Positions 47,997 to 55,659 of a stretch of DNA of 64,000 nt are shown in pieces. The notes below the pieces were generated by a model. It had not been told where the DNA came from. It did no database searches and worked only from the letters and a program-made list of their open reading frames with translations. The position numbers and the translations under genes are program-made. The number at the start of each line of letters is the position of its first letter. Positions within the stretch are counted from its first letter, which is position 1. The DNA is from DASPPF01 sp032906705 (lineage in GTDB: Archaea > Thermoproteota > Nitrososphaeria > Nitrososphaerales > Gagatemarchaeaceae). The stretch covers positions 1 through 64,000 of the forward strand of contig JAJTZC010000003.1 of assembly GCA_032906705.1 (NCBI GenBank), read 5' to 3'.

Positions 47997-49216
47997 CGCT
48001 TCGCCACCGCCATGGGAGTCCGCTTCTCTATCGGTACGTATTCCATCCTCTTAGGTCCGATGTAGTCTGCCCTGGGCCTGATGATTCGGTTGTCCGCATA
48101 CTGTTCCAGGACGTGGGCCAGCCAGCCTGGCGCCCTGCCGACGGCAAAGACAGGCGTGAACAGGTAGCTAGGTATCCCAATGTGGTTCAGGGCGAGCCCG
48201 GAATAGAGGTCGACATTGGGGTAGAGGTCCTTGTCAGCCTTCATCATCGCCTCGACTTTCTCCAGAATCTGGAAGGACTGCCTTTCCTGGTCTGTTATGA
48301 CGAACTCGCGCGCCATCTCCTTGAGTATCTTTGCCCTGGGGTCCATCGTCTTGTAGACTCTGTGTCCGAACCCAGTGATCTTCTGCTTGGCTGCAAGCTT
48401 CCCGGAGACGTAGGCCTCTGCCTTTGCAGGGCTCCCGATTTCTGCGGTCATCTCGACCACCTTCTCGTTGGCTCCTCCGTGGAGCGGACCCTTCAGCGCC
48501 CCGACTGCGCCAGTGACGGCAGAATAGATGTCGGAGAGCGTCGAGGCGATTATCCTAGCGGTGAACGTTGACGCGTTCAGCTCGTGGTCGGCGTGCAGGA
48601 TGAGGAGGACGTCCATCAGCCTCGCGTCTGGCTCGCTCGGCTCCTTCCCCGTGACCATGTAGAGGAAGTTCGAAGAAAAGCCCAGGTCCTCCTTGGGGCG
48701 AAGAATCTCCTGGTCGTGCTTGTGCCTGTGGATTGCGGCGACTATGGTGCCAATCTTGGAGGCGATCGACATCGATTTCTCCTGCTGGGTGTACATGGGG
48801 TCGTCGAAGATCCCGAGCGTGGCGACGCCGACCCGAAGGGCGTCCATCGCGTCACAGTTCCTCGGCAGGGTCGTCAGAATCGAGACCACCTCTTTCGGAA
48901 TCGACCGCTTCGAAGAGAGGTCCGCAGTGAATGTTCTGAGCTCGCTCTGCATTGGAAGGTGTCCGTTCCAGAGCAGGAACGTGCTCTCCTCGTAGTTCGA
49001 CTTCGCGGCCAGGTCCTCGATGTCGTAGCCCCTGTATAGGAGCCTACCCTCATGGCCGTCGATGAAGCAGATCGCACTCTGTCCCGCGATCACGTCTTCG
49101 AGTCCTTTCGCTTGGCTGGTCAGACGCTGGATGACCTGGTCCATGGACTCGCCCCATTTCGCGAGGCTCGCGAGCTTCGAGTGGGTGTCATCGGAGACCT
49201 TCACTACCTTGGACAA
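47993..49216 (-). CDS. gltA: Citrate synthase with RHH-like N-terminal extension
   Basis: 407 residues from TTG 49216, 20-29 nt from TATA-like TTTAATAAACC (minus, 49235-49245). The enzyme core starts at about residue 37 (GLEDVIAGQSAICFIDGHEG) and has the catalytic His regions LILHADHELNAST and GALKGPLHGGANE and the Asp region NVDLYSGLALNHIGIP, plus GFGHRVYKTMDPRA. The first about 35 residues (VVKVSDDTHSKLASLAKWGE, then SMDQVIQRLT) look like a ribbon-helix-helix antitoxin N-terminus and are not part of ordinary citrate synthase. Forms citrate from acetyl-CoA and oxaloacetate. Confidence 0.95.
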   Translation of the reverse strand: MSKVVKVSDDTHSKLASLAKWGESMDQVIQRLTSQAKGLEDVIAGQSAICFIDGHEGRLLYRGYDIEDLAAKSNYEESTFLLWNGHLPMQSELRTFTADLSSKRSIPKEVVSILTTLPRNCDAMDALRVGVATLGIFDDPMYTQQEKSMSIASKIGTIVAAIHRHKHDQEILRPKEDLGFSSNFLYMVTGKEPSEPDARLMDVLLILHADHELNASTFTARIIASTLSDIYSAVTGAVGALKGPLHGGANEKVVEMTAEIGSPAKAEAYVSGKLAAKQKITGFGHRVYKTMDPRAKILKEMAREFVITDQERQSFQILEKVEAMMKADKDLYPNVDLYSGLALNHIGIPSYLFTPVFAVGRAPGWLAHVLEQYADNRIIRPRADYIGPKRMEYVPIEKRTPMAVAKR

Positions 49217-49369
49217 TGTCGGTATACTAGGTTTACTTGGTTTATTAAAGCATGATGAGAGGGTCGCGCGGTCGAAACAATCACCAATGGCCCTGAATCA
49301 GAGCAAGCTTGGATTGGAATCGACAAGTAGAATAGACTGGCACGGCGCTTTCACGACAAGGAGCCGTGA

Positions 49370-50386
49370 GTGATTCTGAGAATTGCGGTGGTCGGAACTG
49401 GAGTCGCTGGCGCCTACCTGCTGAATCGTCTTCCTAGCGAACATCAGGTGGAGGGCTTCGAGATGAGGTCGGAGCAGAACTGGTACACGGTCTGTGCGTG
49501 GGGGACCAGCGAACCGTTCATCACGGACCTGGTGAGGAAGGCTGGGTTCAACTTCGACGACTACGTCCTCCACAGGGGCAAGAGGATGATCGTCGAGCTC
49601 GGCGACGAGGAGCTGGAAATCAAGTTGAAGGGTCTTGTGACCTACGACAAACACAAGCTGACACACGACATGATCAAGGACAAGACCATGCACTGGGGCG
49701 AACAAATCAAGGAACCGAACGGTCATTTCGAAGACTTCGACATGGTAGTTGATGCGACTGGCCTCCACAGGTCGCTGCTCCCCAAGCTGAAGGAGGACAT
49801 AGTCATCCCATCCCTGGAGTACCAGGTGAAGTCCAAGGAGCTGCCCTATGACGACTTTGTGATCAGGCCTTACGAGGGGATAACGGGCTACTGGTGGTAC
49901 TTCCCGCTGGGCGACGGGATGGCACATGTGGGTGCCGGGGACCTTCGAGGCAGGTACAGGGGCGAACTGGAGGAGTTCGTGAAGAAGTATCACTGCGAGG
50001 TAGTGAGGCGCATTGGGAGGCCTGTGAGGGTTACGCCGCCGAAACTCTGCGAGCCTTTCTTCGAAGGGAAGGTAGTGGGGGTTGGCGAGTCGATTGGCAC
50101 CGTCTATCCCATGCTCGGCGAGGGCATCATACCCAGCATGCAGTGCGTGAACCTGTTCGTCGACCATCTGGGCGACAGGGAGGGATACAGGAAGGCGGTG
50201 CTGGAGCACTTCGAAATCTACGCGAAGGTCTACGACTTCATCAAGTCGAAGATAGAGGGAAGGTTCAGCATGATGAGGATGTGGCCAACGCTCCTCTCGA
50301 TATTCCTGTACATGAGGGGCAACGAAACCAGGTACGGGCTGGAGACCAGGCTCTCTGACTTTTACAAGATAGCAACGAGGCTGTAG
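49370..50386 (+). CDS. Geranylgeranyl reductase-family FAD oxidoreductase
   Basis: 338 residues from GTG 49370. N-terminal dinucleotide site LRIAVVGTGVAGAYLLNRLP, DMVVDATGLHRSLLPKL, and the GGR-family motif GYWWYFPLGDGMAHVGAG with Y-x-W-x-F-P intact (no intein). GKVVGVGESIGTVYPMLGEGI is the second FAD-binding part. Substrate is an isoprenoid or related chain. It is followed at once by the AlaX gene (its TTG start directly follows this stop), so the two are co-transcribed. Confidence 0.9.
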   Translation: MILRIAVVGTGVAGAYLLNRLPSEHQVEGFEMRSEQNWYTVCAWGTSEPFITDLVRKAGFNFDDYVLHRGKRMIVELGDEELEIKLKGLVTYDKHKLTHDMIKDKTMHWGEQIKEPNGHFEDFDMVVDATGLHRSLLPKLKEDIVIPSLEYQVKSKELPYDDFVIRPYEGITGYWWYFPLGDGMAHVGAGDLRGRYRGELEEFVKKYHCEVVRRIGRPVRVTPPKLCEPFFEGKVVGVGESIGTVYPMLGEGIIPSMQCVNLFVDHLGDREGYRKAVLEHFEIYAKVYDFIKSKIEGRFSMMRMWPTLLSIFLYMRGNETRYGLETRLSDFYKIATRL

Positions 50387-50839
50387 TTGAGCGAGGAAGA
50401 GATCAGAGCCCATTCAGCCGTACACGTGCTCAAAGGGGCGGTGCAGAACGTCCTTGGGGCCAAGTGGACGACATCTACTTTCGTCTCAGGAAGGCATGGC
50501 AGGCTGGTGGTACAGTTCGAACGGGCGCCAACCGAGGCTGAACTCGGGAAAATCGAGCAGGCAGCCAACCGGAAGGTCTCCGAGGGTGCCGAGATGCTGG
50601 AGTTCGAGATGGAGAAGGAGGAGGCAGAGAAGCACTTCGGGAACCAAATCTACGACCTGTTCCCACTCCCTTCGACAGTCACAAGGCTGAAGATCGTCAG
50701 GATACCTGACTGGAACATCAATTGCTGCGTTGAGAGGCATCTGGACAACACCACCTTGGTCGGCACGATCAGATTGGGCAAGAACAGGTTCAGGAACTCG
50801 CGCAAGGAGTTGGAGCTCGAGTTCGACCTTGTCGATTAG
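50387..50839 (+). CDS. alaX: Alanyl-tRNA trans-editing protein, AlaX-like
   Basis: 150 residues from TTG 50387. The zinc-site pattern of AlaRS/ThrRS editing domains is present: HSAVHVLKGAVQ (HxxxH) and NCCVERHLDNTTLVG (CxxxH). Length matches AlaX-S, without the N-terminal glycine-rich extension. It hydrolyses Ser- or Gly-mischarged tRNA-Ala. It directly follows the GGR-like gene and precedes the tRNA gene at 50883. Confidence 0.9.
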   Translation: MSEEEIRAHSAVHVLKGAVQNVLGAKWTTSTFVSGRHGRLVVQFERAPTEAELGKIEQAANRKVSEGAEMLEFEMEKEEAEKHFGNQIYDLFPLPSTVTRLKIVRIPDWNINCCVERHLDNTTLVGTIRLGKNRFRNSRKELELEFDLVD

Positions 50840-50882
50840 GCTGGGCCAACAGGTAATATTCTACCTTTTCGCGGCTCTGGCT

Positions 50883-50992
50883 GGGCCCGTAGCGCAGTAT
50901 GGACAGCGCGGCAGAGCGACACGCCGATCCTCCTAAGCTGTAGAGAGCTTAGCTCGCAGAAGCCATGGGTTCAAATCCCATCGGGCCCGCCA
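50883..50992 (+). tRNA. tRNA gene, long and probably intron-containing, anticodon not assigned
   Basis: Clear acceptor stem (GGGCCCG/CGGGCCC), TA, D-arm (GCGC-loop-GCGC), T-arm (ATGGG-TTCAAAT-CCCAT), G73 and encoded CCA. Between D- and T-arms lie 54 nt rather than about 22, so about 32 nt is extra; the loop-like CTCCTAA (Arg anticodon CCT) and a CTAAGCT/AGCTTAG hairpin lie there. I could not fold a canonical anticodon stem by eye, so either an intron in an unusual position or decay is possible. Its 3' end is the source sequence of three downstream copies. Confidence 0.6.
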
Positions 50993-51177
50993 CGTTTTGC
51001 TTCAAGTCTCAATTACAACTTGAGTTCATATTTCTGAGCTCAATTGCTTGACCAAATTCCTGCGCTGTACTGAATGCAGAACCTAACTTCGCTTTCAAAT
51101 TCTGAGTTTCTTGTCTCAGGCAATGGAATTTATATAACAAACCGTGGCCTGAGCAATTCACGCCTAGGGCTCAAGGA

Positions 51178-51795
51178 TTGGATGGAAGTCAGGTCAAATG
51201 GAGGTACAGGGCTGACGTCATTACCGCGTGTAACTGTGATTGGGGGTGCCCGTGCAACTTCAATCAAGCCCCGACCACGGGTTACTGCGAAGGAGGCTGG
51301 GCATTTAAAATCCGTACTGGCAGTTGCGGCAAGGTAGAGCTGAACGGACTCGCATTTGCGTTGATGGCGAAGTGGCCTGGAGAGATACACGAAGGCCAAG
51401 GCACGGCAAAACTTTGGATCGAGGAGGAAGCTTCAAAAGAGCAGAGGAGTGCTCTGGATCAAATCGTCAAGGGGAAAGTCAAAGGAAAGCCGTGGCCAAT
51501 CTTCGCACGTACTTTTGATGTCTGGCTCGACACTGCCTTTGTTCCATTCGAATGGAAATTAGATGGCGGGAGAAGCCACTACAAAGCCGGGGACGAGGTG
51601 CTTGCAACTCTTGAACCTATGAGGAACCCGGTCACAGGGGCGGAGACGAATGCAAAGATAGTTCTGCCCGACGCTTTGGTGTGCCACGAACTCAATGTCA
51701 CCTCGACAAGGTCGTTTTCGGTCTTTACCACGGGACTGAAGTTTGCTGCCCCCGGGAAGAACGCGTGGTACGGGTCTGTCGAGCACGGTAATTAG
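51178..51795 (+). CDS. DUF1326 domain protein
   Basis: 205 residues from TTG 51178, 45 nt after TATA-like AATTTATATAAC (51127-51138). Family marks: RADVITACNCDWGCPCNFNQAPT (a Cys-rich motif), GYCEGGWAFKI, and AKIVLPDALVCHELNVTSTRSF. Function in the family is unknown; it co-occurs with DUF2182 membrane proteins, encoded next with 39 nt between. The spaced Cys residues suggest metal or thiol binding. First gene of cassette 1. Confidence 0.88.
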   Translation: MDGSQVKWRYRADVITACNCDWGCPCNFNQAPTTGYCEGGWAFKIRTGSCGKVELNGLAFALMAKWPGEIHEGQGTAKLWIEEEASKEQRSALDQIVKGKVKGKPWPIFARTFDVWLDTAFVPFEWKLDGGRSHYKAGDEVLATLEPMRNPVTGAETNAKIVLPDALVCHELNVTSTRSFSVFTTGLKFAAPGKNAWYGSVEHGN

Positions 51796-51834
51796 GAAAG
51801 CGTCCGTGACAGGTTACGGAGGGCGAGTCTCCCT

Positions 51835-52671
51835 TTGAACGCCGGGAACCCCTTCCCAGGTCCTCGTCTCCCCGCTTTGTCCTCGCGTGACAAGCTTTCC
51901 ACAGGGCTAGCAGGTCTGCTGATAGTTGCGGCCGCCTTTTCATGGCTCGCCTCGTACTATCTGATGCCCCAACTCTCATCGGGCGACGGCGCAATTGGGC
52001 GAGATGGCGTTTCCATGATCGTTTCGTCCCTATCAGTCTCCTCGCTCGCGATTTTCGAGGTTGTTTGGCTCGTCGGGATGGCAGCTATGATGTTTCCAGC
52101 GATGATTCCGGTTGTTCTCTTCTACAACAGCGTTGTCGCTGAACAAGAAGCCAACCCATCCCAGATCAGAAGCGTGGGAACTCCACTGTTCCTTCTCGGC
52201 TACCTGGCGACTTATGCAGGGCTGGGTCTCCTGATATACCTCGCAATCTTCGGCGTCCTAAGCTACACGTCTTCATCTCCTGCTCTCTCTTCCCTTGGTC
52301 GTTTCGCGCCGGGGTTCGTCCTCATCGTCGCCGGTCTCTATCAGGTCTCTTCGCTTAAGCTCAAATCTCTGTTGAGTTGCACCTCCCCAGCCGACTTCTT
52401 TGTGCTTCATTCGAGGACGGGGCTTCTCGGGGCAGTGCAGATGGGGTTGAGTCACGGCAAATATTGTGTTGGTTGTTGCTGGGCCTACATGCTTGTCATG
52501 ATGGCTGTGGTAGCGATGAGCATTCCCTTCATGGCTGTCATGGCAGGAATAATTGCCTTTGAGAAAGTCGCCGTGAGAGGCGCAATCTGGTTCAGCAGAG
52601 TTGTTGCGGGCGCCCTCATCGCCATTGGATTCGCTGTAATCTACTGGCCGGAGATCCTTGCCGTGCTCTGA
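51835..52671 (+). CDS. DUF2182 integral membrane protein
   Basis: 278 residues from TTG 51835, with about seven membrane helices. The family signature is MGLSHGKYCVGCCWAYMLVMMA, preceded by EVVWLVGMAAMMFPAMIPVVL. DUF2182 proteins are predicted metal-binding membrane proteins that occur next to DUF1326; the CxxCC region suggests metal binding. Second gene of cassette 1, whose end is the tRNA 3'-like repeat at 52743-52757. Confidence 0.9.
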   Translation: MNAGNPFPGPRLPALSSRDKLSTGLAGLLIVAAAFSWLASYYLMPQLSSGDGAIGRDGVSMIVSSLSVSSLAIFEVVWLVGMAAMMFPAMIPVVLFYNSVVAEQEANPSQIRSVGTPLFLLGYLATYAGLGLLIYLAIFGVLSYTSSSPALSSLGRFAPGFVLIVAGLYQVSSLKLKSLLSCTSPADFFVLHSRTGLLGAVQMGLSHGKYCVGCCWAYMLVMMAVVAMSIPFMAVMAGIIAFEKVAVRGAIWFSRVVAGALIAIGFAVIYWPEILAVL

Positions 52672-53171
52672 ATACGAATTGCCCTCAGCTGCGCCAGTGC
52701 CAAGGGTTTGGGGTTGATTTTCCGACTTGCGCATAGGACAGACCCCACCGGGCCCGCTTCAGATACCAGCATGTCCACATCTACAAAGCGCAGACGAAGA
52801 ACTTTCATAAACCAAAAATTCTATTCAAATACTCTTGTGTACCATGAGTAAGAATCTCTGTTCTAGAACTTATGATGGAGAAGAGAACTTGACCACAGGT
52901 ACCAGTTCGTGCCCCCCAACCATATGCCATCTGAGTTAGAATCTCGGTTGTCGCGTTACGGAATGAAATCTGAGGCGGGGATTCCCCACCAAACAGGGGA
53001 AGTATTCACGCAGAGACTTCAGTGCCCATTGCTTGCGTGACATCTGTGGACGAGGTGACGGGTAGACAGAAAGGAACTAGAGCACCTCGCGTAACCCAGA
53101 ACTTTCACTGGGGACCGCAAATATATTAGGGTGAAATCCGCAGGCTGGAATTTAGCGTCGGGGAAGTTAGA
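52672..53171. other. Spacer with att-like repeat, no supportable gene
   Basis: AT-richer than the rest of the window. Holds the tRNA 3'-like repeat at 52743-52757, a run of short frames (longest about 40 codons without support) and a TATA-like AAATATATTAGG at 53119-53130 before the next gene. Confidence 0.5.
52743..52757 (+). repeat. tRNA 3'-end-like direct repeat, copy 1
   Basis: CCCCACCGGGCCCGC, the same 14-bp core as at 53615-53628 and 55132-55145, and 13 of 14 with the end of the tRNA at 50977-50990 (T versus C). It lies 73 nt after the DUF2182 stop and marks the end of cassette 1. Confidence 0.8.
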
Positions 53172-53540
53172 GTGAAGCCCAAAGTTGCGTCCGCAATCGC
53201 GTGCGACTTGACCGCCTTCAATCCAGAACAAAGGAAACGGCATCAAATGATGACAGAAGAGCTGGCTGCTGCTCGCCTGAGAACACGGGAGCTACGGAAC
53301 GGCTACGCTTTCTCCTTCCCGAGTGATGCCCAATTCTACATCAAGATTGCTGAGTGGGTTACTCTGGAGACACTCTGCTGCCCTTTCTTGAAGTTCTCGC
53401 TTGAGTTTGATCGTGACCACGGACCTCTCTGGCTAAGATTAACAGGTCGGCGAGACGTCAAGACCTTCCTGAGAGAATACTTGAGTGAATTGCAGAGTGC
53501 CAGTGGGAATCTCGTTCTCACACTTCATAAGCGTCAATAA
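53172..53540 (+). CDS. Hypothetical CCPF-motif protein
   Basis: 122 residues from GTG 53172. The middle reads KIAEWVTLETLCCPFLKFSLEFDRDHGPLWLRLTG and the end REYLSELQSASGNLVLTLHKR, a beta-rich shape around a Cys-Cys-Pro-Phe. An N-terminal IACDLTAFNPEQRKRH opening is present. Proteins with this CCPF pattern are found beside metal-resistance genes, but I do not recognise a named family. Sole gene of cassette 2. Confidence 0.65.
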   Translation: MKPKVASAIACDLTAFNPEQRKRHQMMTEELAAARLRTRELRNGYAFSFPSDAQFYIKIAEWVTLETLCCPFLKFSLEFDRDHGPLWLRLTGRRDVKTFLREYLSELQSASGNLVLTLHKRQ

Positions 53541-53613
53541 CCTCTGGCGGAGAATCGATTACCAAGGTACATGCAGATGCTTGACGAGGGATTCGGTACC
53601 ATATGATACTGAG

Positions 53614-53628
53614 CCCCACCGGGCCCGC
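53614..53628 (+). repeat. tRNA 3'-end-like direct repeat, copy 2
   Basis: CCCCACCGGGCCCGC, identical to 52743-52757. It ends cassette 2, 73 nt after the CCPF gene stop. No T-loop sequence precedes it. Confidence 0.8.
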
Positions 53629-53660
53629 CTTTCAGTTCCACTTGGTCGGCAGACCTTCTT

Positions 53661-53715
53661 AAACAAACCTGCAGTTCATAAGCCCGAGGTTGCAGGGACT
53701 TCGCTCAGAGCATGG
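53661..53715 (+). repeat. 55-bp duplicate left of the N gap
   Basis: The 55 bases before the gap are identical to the 55 bases after it (53816-53870). Such equal ends on either side of a 100-N run are typical of overlapping contig ends that were not merged. Confidence 0.9.
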
Positions 53716-53815
53716 NNNNNNNNNNNNNNNNNNNNNNNNNNNNNNNNNNNNNNNNNNNNNNNNNNNNNNNNNNNNNNNNNNNNNNNNNNNNNNNNNNNNN
53801 NNNNNNNNNNNNNNN
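53716..53815. other. 100-N scaffold gap, probably artificial
   Basis: Exactly 100 Ns. The 55-bp flanks are identical, so the contigs probably overlap and nothing is missing. Confidence 0.9.
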
Positions 53816-53870
53816 AAACAAACCTGCAGTTCATAAGCCCGAGGTTGCAGGGACTTCGCTCAGAGCATGG
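53816..53870 (+). repeat. 55-bp duplicate right of the N gap
   Basis: Identical to 53661-53715. If the copies are merged, the promoter and start of the MFS gene become continuous with the cassette 2 repeat. Confidence 0.9.
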
Positions 53871-55114
53871 GGACAGATGGTAAGGATCTACGGCGGTCCA
53901 TAGCTAGGAACGCAAGACTTCTCACAGCTGCTCAAGCCCTGTCTATCATTCCCAGCCAAGTCAGCTCCCTTATCGGTTCGCTCGTTGTCCTAAAACTAAC
54001 AGGAAATCCCGCACTTGCCGGACTCGTCATCGCTGTCACCTTTGCAGGAAGAGTAGGCGTCCCTTTTTTCAGCGGATGGTTGATGGACAAGAAGGGGCGA
54101 AGGCTGGTACTGATGGTGGGCGCGGTGATAATCAGTTCTTCATACCTCGCCCTGGCATTGAATCAGACCTCGCCCCAGGTCGCGCCTTTCTTCATACTCT
54201 TTCTAATCTACGGCGTTGGCAATGCGATAGTTAGCCAGATAAGAATCGCCATGACAGACATGTACGACGTTTCGAAAGCCGGTGGCGCAATCGCATACTT
54301 GTATACAGCTTCAATCATTGGTTCCATCGCCACAATCCCGATTGTGGTCCTCGTCGAGCTATCGGCACCAGCGGCGGGGCTCGACTCCTTTACCCTCTTG
54401 TGGTTGGCGGGAGCTGTCTCGATGATCCCCGCCATGCTCGCCATAGCCCTTGTCAAGCCCGACCCGAGTCGTATCGCGAAAATCATGAGTCGTGGCTTGG
54501 GCGAGACGAAAGGCCCAGCAGGCAATCTCGAACTTTCTCGGCTCACAGCTCCTTTCTCAGCCTCCTCGATTTCCTGGGGAATAATGGTTGCAATGATGTC
54601 CCTGCTTTCCCTAGACATGAACGGAGAGGGTTTCCCCCTCTTCCTTATCCAGGCTACGATAACCATTCACGTGGTCGGGATGTATCTACCCTCGTACCCC
54701 CTCGGAAGGATAACTGACAGTCGCGGCCCGAAGGCTCTGATGGTCATTGGCCCGCTGATCACTGGGTTCGGGGGTTTTCTGACTCCGCTGACTCCGAACT
54801 ACTACCTAATCACGTTTGGGATGTTTCTAGTGGGCGTCGGCTGGTGCGCCTCCACAATATCGTCCACGGCCTCCATCGTTGCAGCAACAGACCCTTCGGT
54901 GAGAGGAAGGGTGTTTGGATTGAACGACGTTGCAAACAACGTGGCATCTATGGCACTGCCTTTGGCAGGCGGCGCGGTCATCGGAGCGTACGGTTTCCTC
55001 GGACTCGGAGTCTTCGCATTCGTACTGTCGATCCCAGCATCGCTTGTCAGCTTCGTAAGAACGCCTCGTCCAAGACTGGTCTATGTCGGTGGAGAGCTTT
55101 CCGAGAAGACCTGA
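53867..55114 (+). CDS. MFS transporter
   Basis: 415 residues from ATG 53867, 12 membrane helices. The loop 2-3 motif is GWLMDKKGRRLVLMVG (close to motif A) and helix 8-9 loop PSYPLGRITDSRGPKALMVIG is a second copy. Substrate unknown; some efflux or uptake of a small compound is likely. A longer start upstream would cross the N gap and is not used. It is the only gene of cassette 3, whose end is the repeat at 55124-55145. Confidence 0.88.
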   Translation: MGTDGKDLRRSIARNARLLTAAQALSIIPSQVSSLIGSLVVLKLTGNPALAGLVIAVTFAGRVGVPFFSGWLMDKKGRRLVLMVGAVIISSSYLALALNQTSPQVAPFFILFLIYGVGNAIVSQIRIAMTDMYDVSKAGGAIAYLYTASIIGSIATIPIVVLVELSAPAAGLDSFTLLWLAGAVSMIPAMLAIALVKPDPSRIAKIMSRGLGETKGPAGNLELSRLTAPFSASSISWGIMVAMMSLLSLDMNGEGFPLFLIQATITIHVVGMYLPSYPLGRITDSRGPKALMVIGPLITGFGGFLTPLTPNYYLITFGMFLVGVGWCASTISSTASIVAATDPSVRGRVFGLNDVANNVASMALPLAGGAVIGAYGFLGLGVFAFVLSIPASLVSFVRTPRPRLVYVGGELSEKT

Positions 55115-55123
55115 CCTAACATT

Positions 55124-55145
55124 GTTCGAATCCCACCGGGCCCGC
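55124..55145 (+). repeat. tRNA T-arm/3'-end-like repeat, copy 3
   Basis: GTTCGAATCCCACCGGGCCCGC: T-loop, 3' T-stem strand, 3' acceptor strand and G73 of a tRNA like the one at 50883. It is the longest copy and lies 10 nt after the MFS stop, the expected distal junction of DNA inserted at a tRNA 3' end. Confidence 0.85.
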
Positions 55146-55275
55146 TTTGACAACACGGATGAATATCCGGCGCGAATGCCTTGCACGGGAATGAGGGTCG
55201 CGAAAACACAATTGCTTCGATGGCCCGACGTCCGAGAGTCAAGACTGAAAGGGGTAGGTCCAGACCAGGCGACGC

Positions 55276-55602
55276 ATGTCCCAGACAAACGTAATCATCC
55301 TGAGACTGGACGAGAGCAAGACAAAGGAGTTCGAGAGGCTGTTCGAGAAGGAAGTCCGCCCTCTCTGGCGGCGTTTCAAGGCCGAGGGCGAGTTCATCTC
55401 GGCTTCTTTGACCCCTGTCCAAGATGGAAACCAGGGCAAGGGGTGAGTACGTGACTACATCCTGCACGTAGAAGTGCCGAGCATGGCTGAGCATTGGGAG
55501 TTCGACACCAACCCGCTCTTCAACAAATTCCTGCGAAATGCCCAGGCGTTGCAGGCTGGCGAGCCTCTGGTCTGGCTTGGAGAAAGCCTGTTTCAGGTTT
55601 GA
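55276..55602 (+). pseudogene. Small alpha/beta-barrel-like ORF interrupted by TGA
   Basis: ATG 55276 to TGA 55602 is 109 codons in one frame with an internal TGA at 55444-55446. The part before reads SQTNVIILRLDESKTKEFER and later EFISASLTPVQDG; the part after continues in frame with YILHVEVPSMAEHWEFDTNP, then LFNKFLRNAQAL. The whole resembles a dimeric alpha-beta barrel (ABM/EthD-like), though the family is not certain. A single substitution (for example CGA or GGA to TGA) explains the stop; no selenocysteine signals are seen. Confidence 0.55.
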
Positions 55603-55659
55603 TGGTCACTGCCTGAGTGACCAGCTGGATGTGGTATATGTTACATCCTGAACCAGAGT

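Noticed and set aside
49298..50413. 371-codon minus-strand ORF opposite the GGR-family gene
   Set aside because: Shadow of the flavoprotein gene; composition is His/Leu/Pro-rich with no recognisable motif.
55444..55446. Selenocysteine or pyrrolysine recoding of the internal TGA
   Set aside because: No Cys/Sec family is recognised at this position and no SECIS-like element is seen; TGA is not the pyrrolysine codon. Mutation or sequencing error is simpler.
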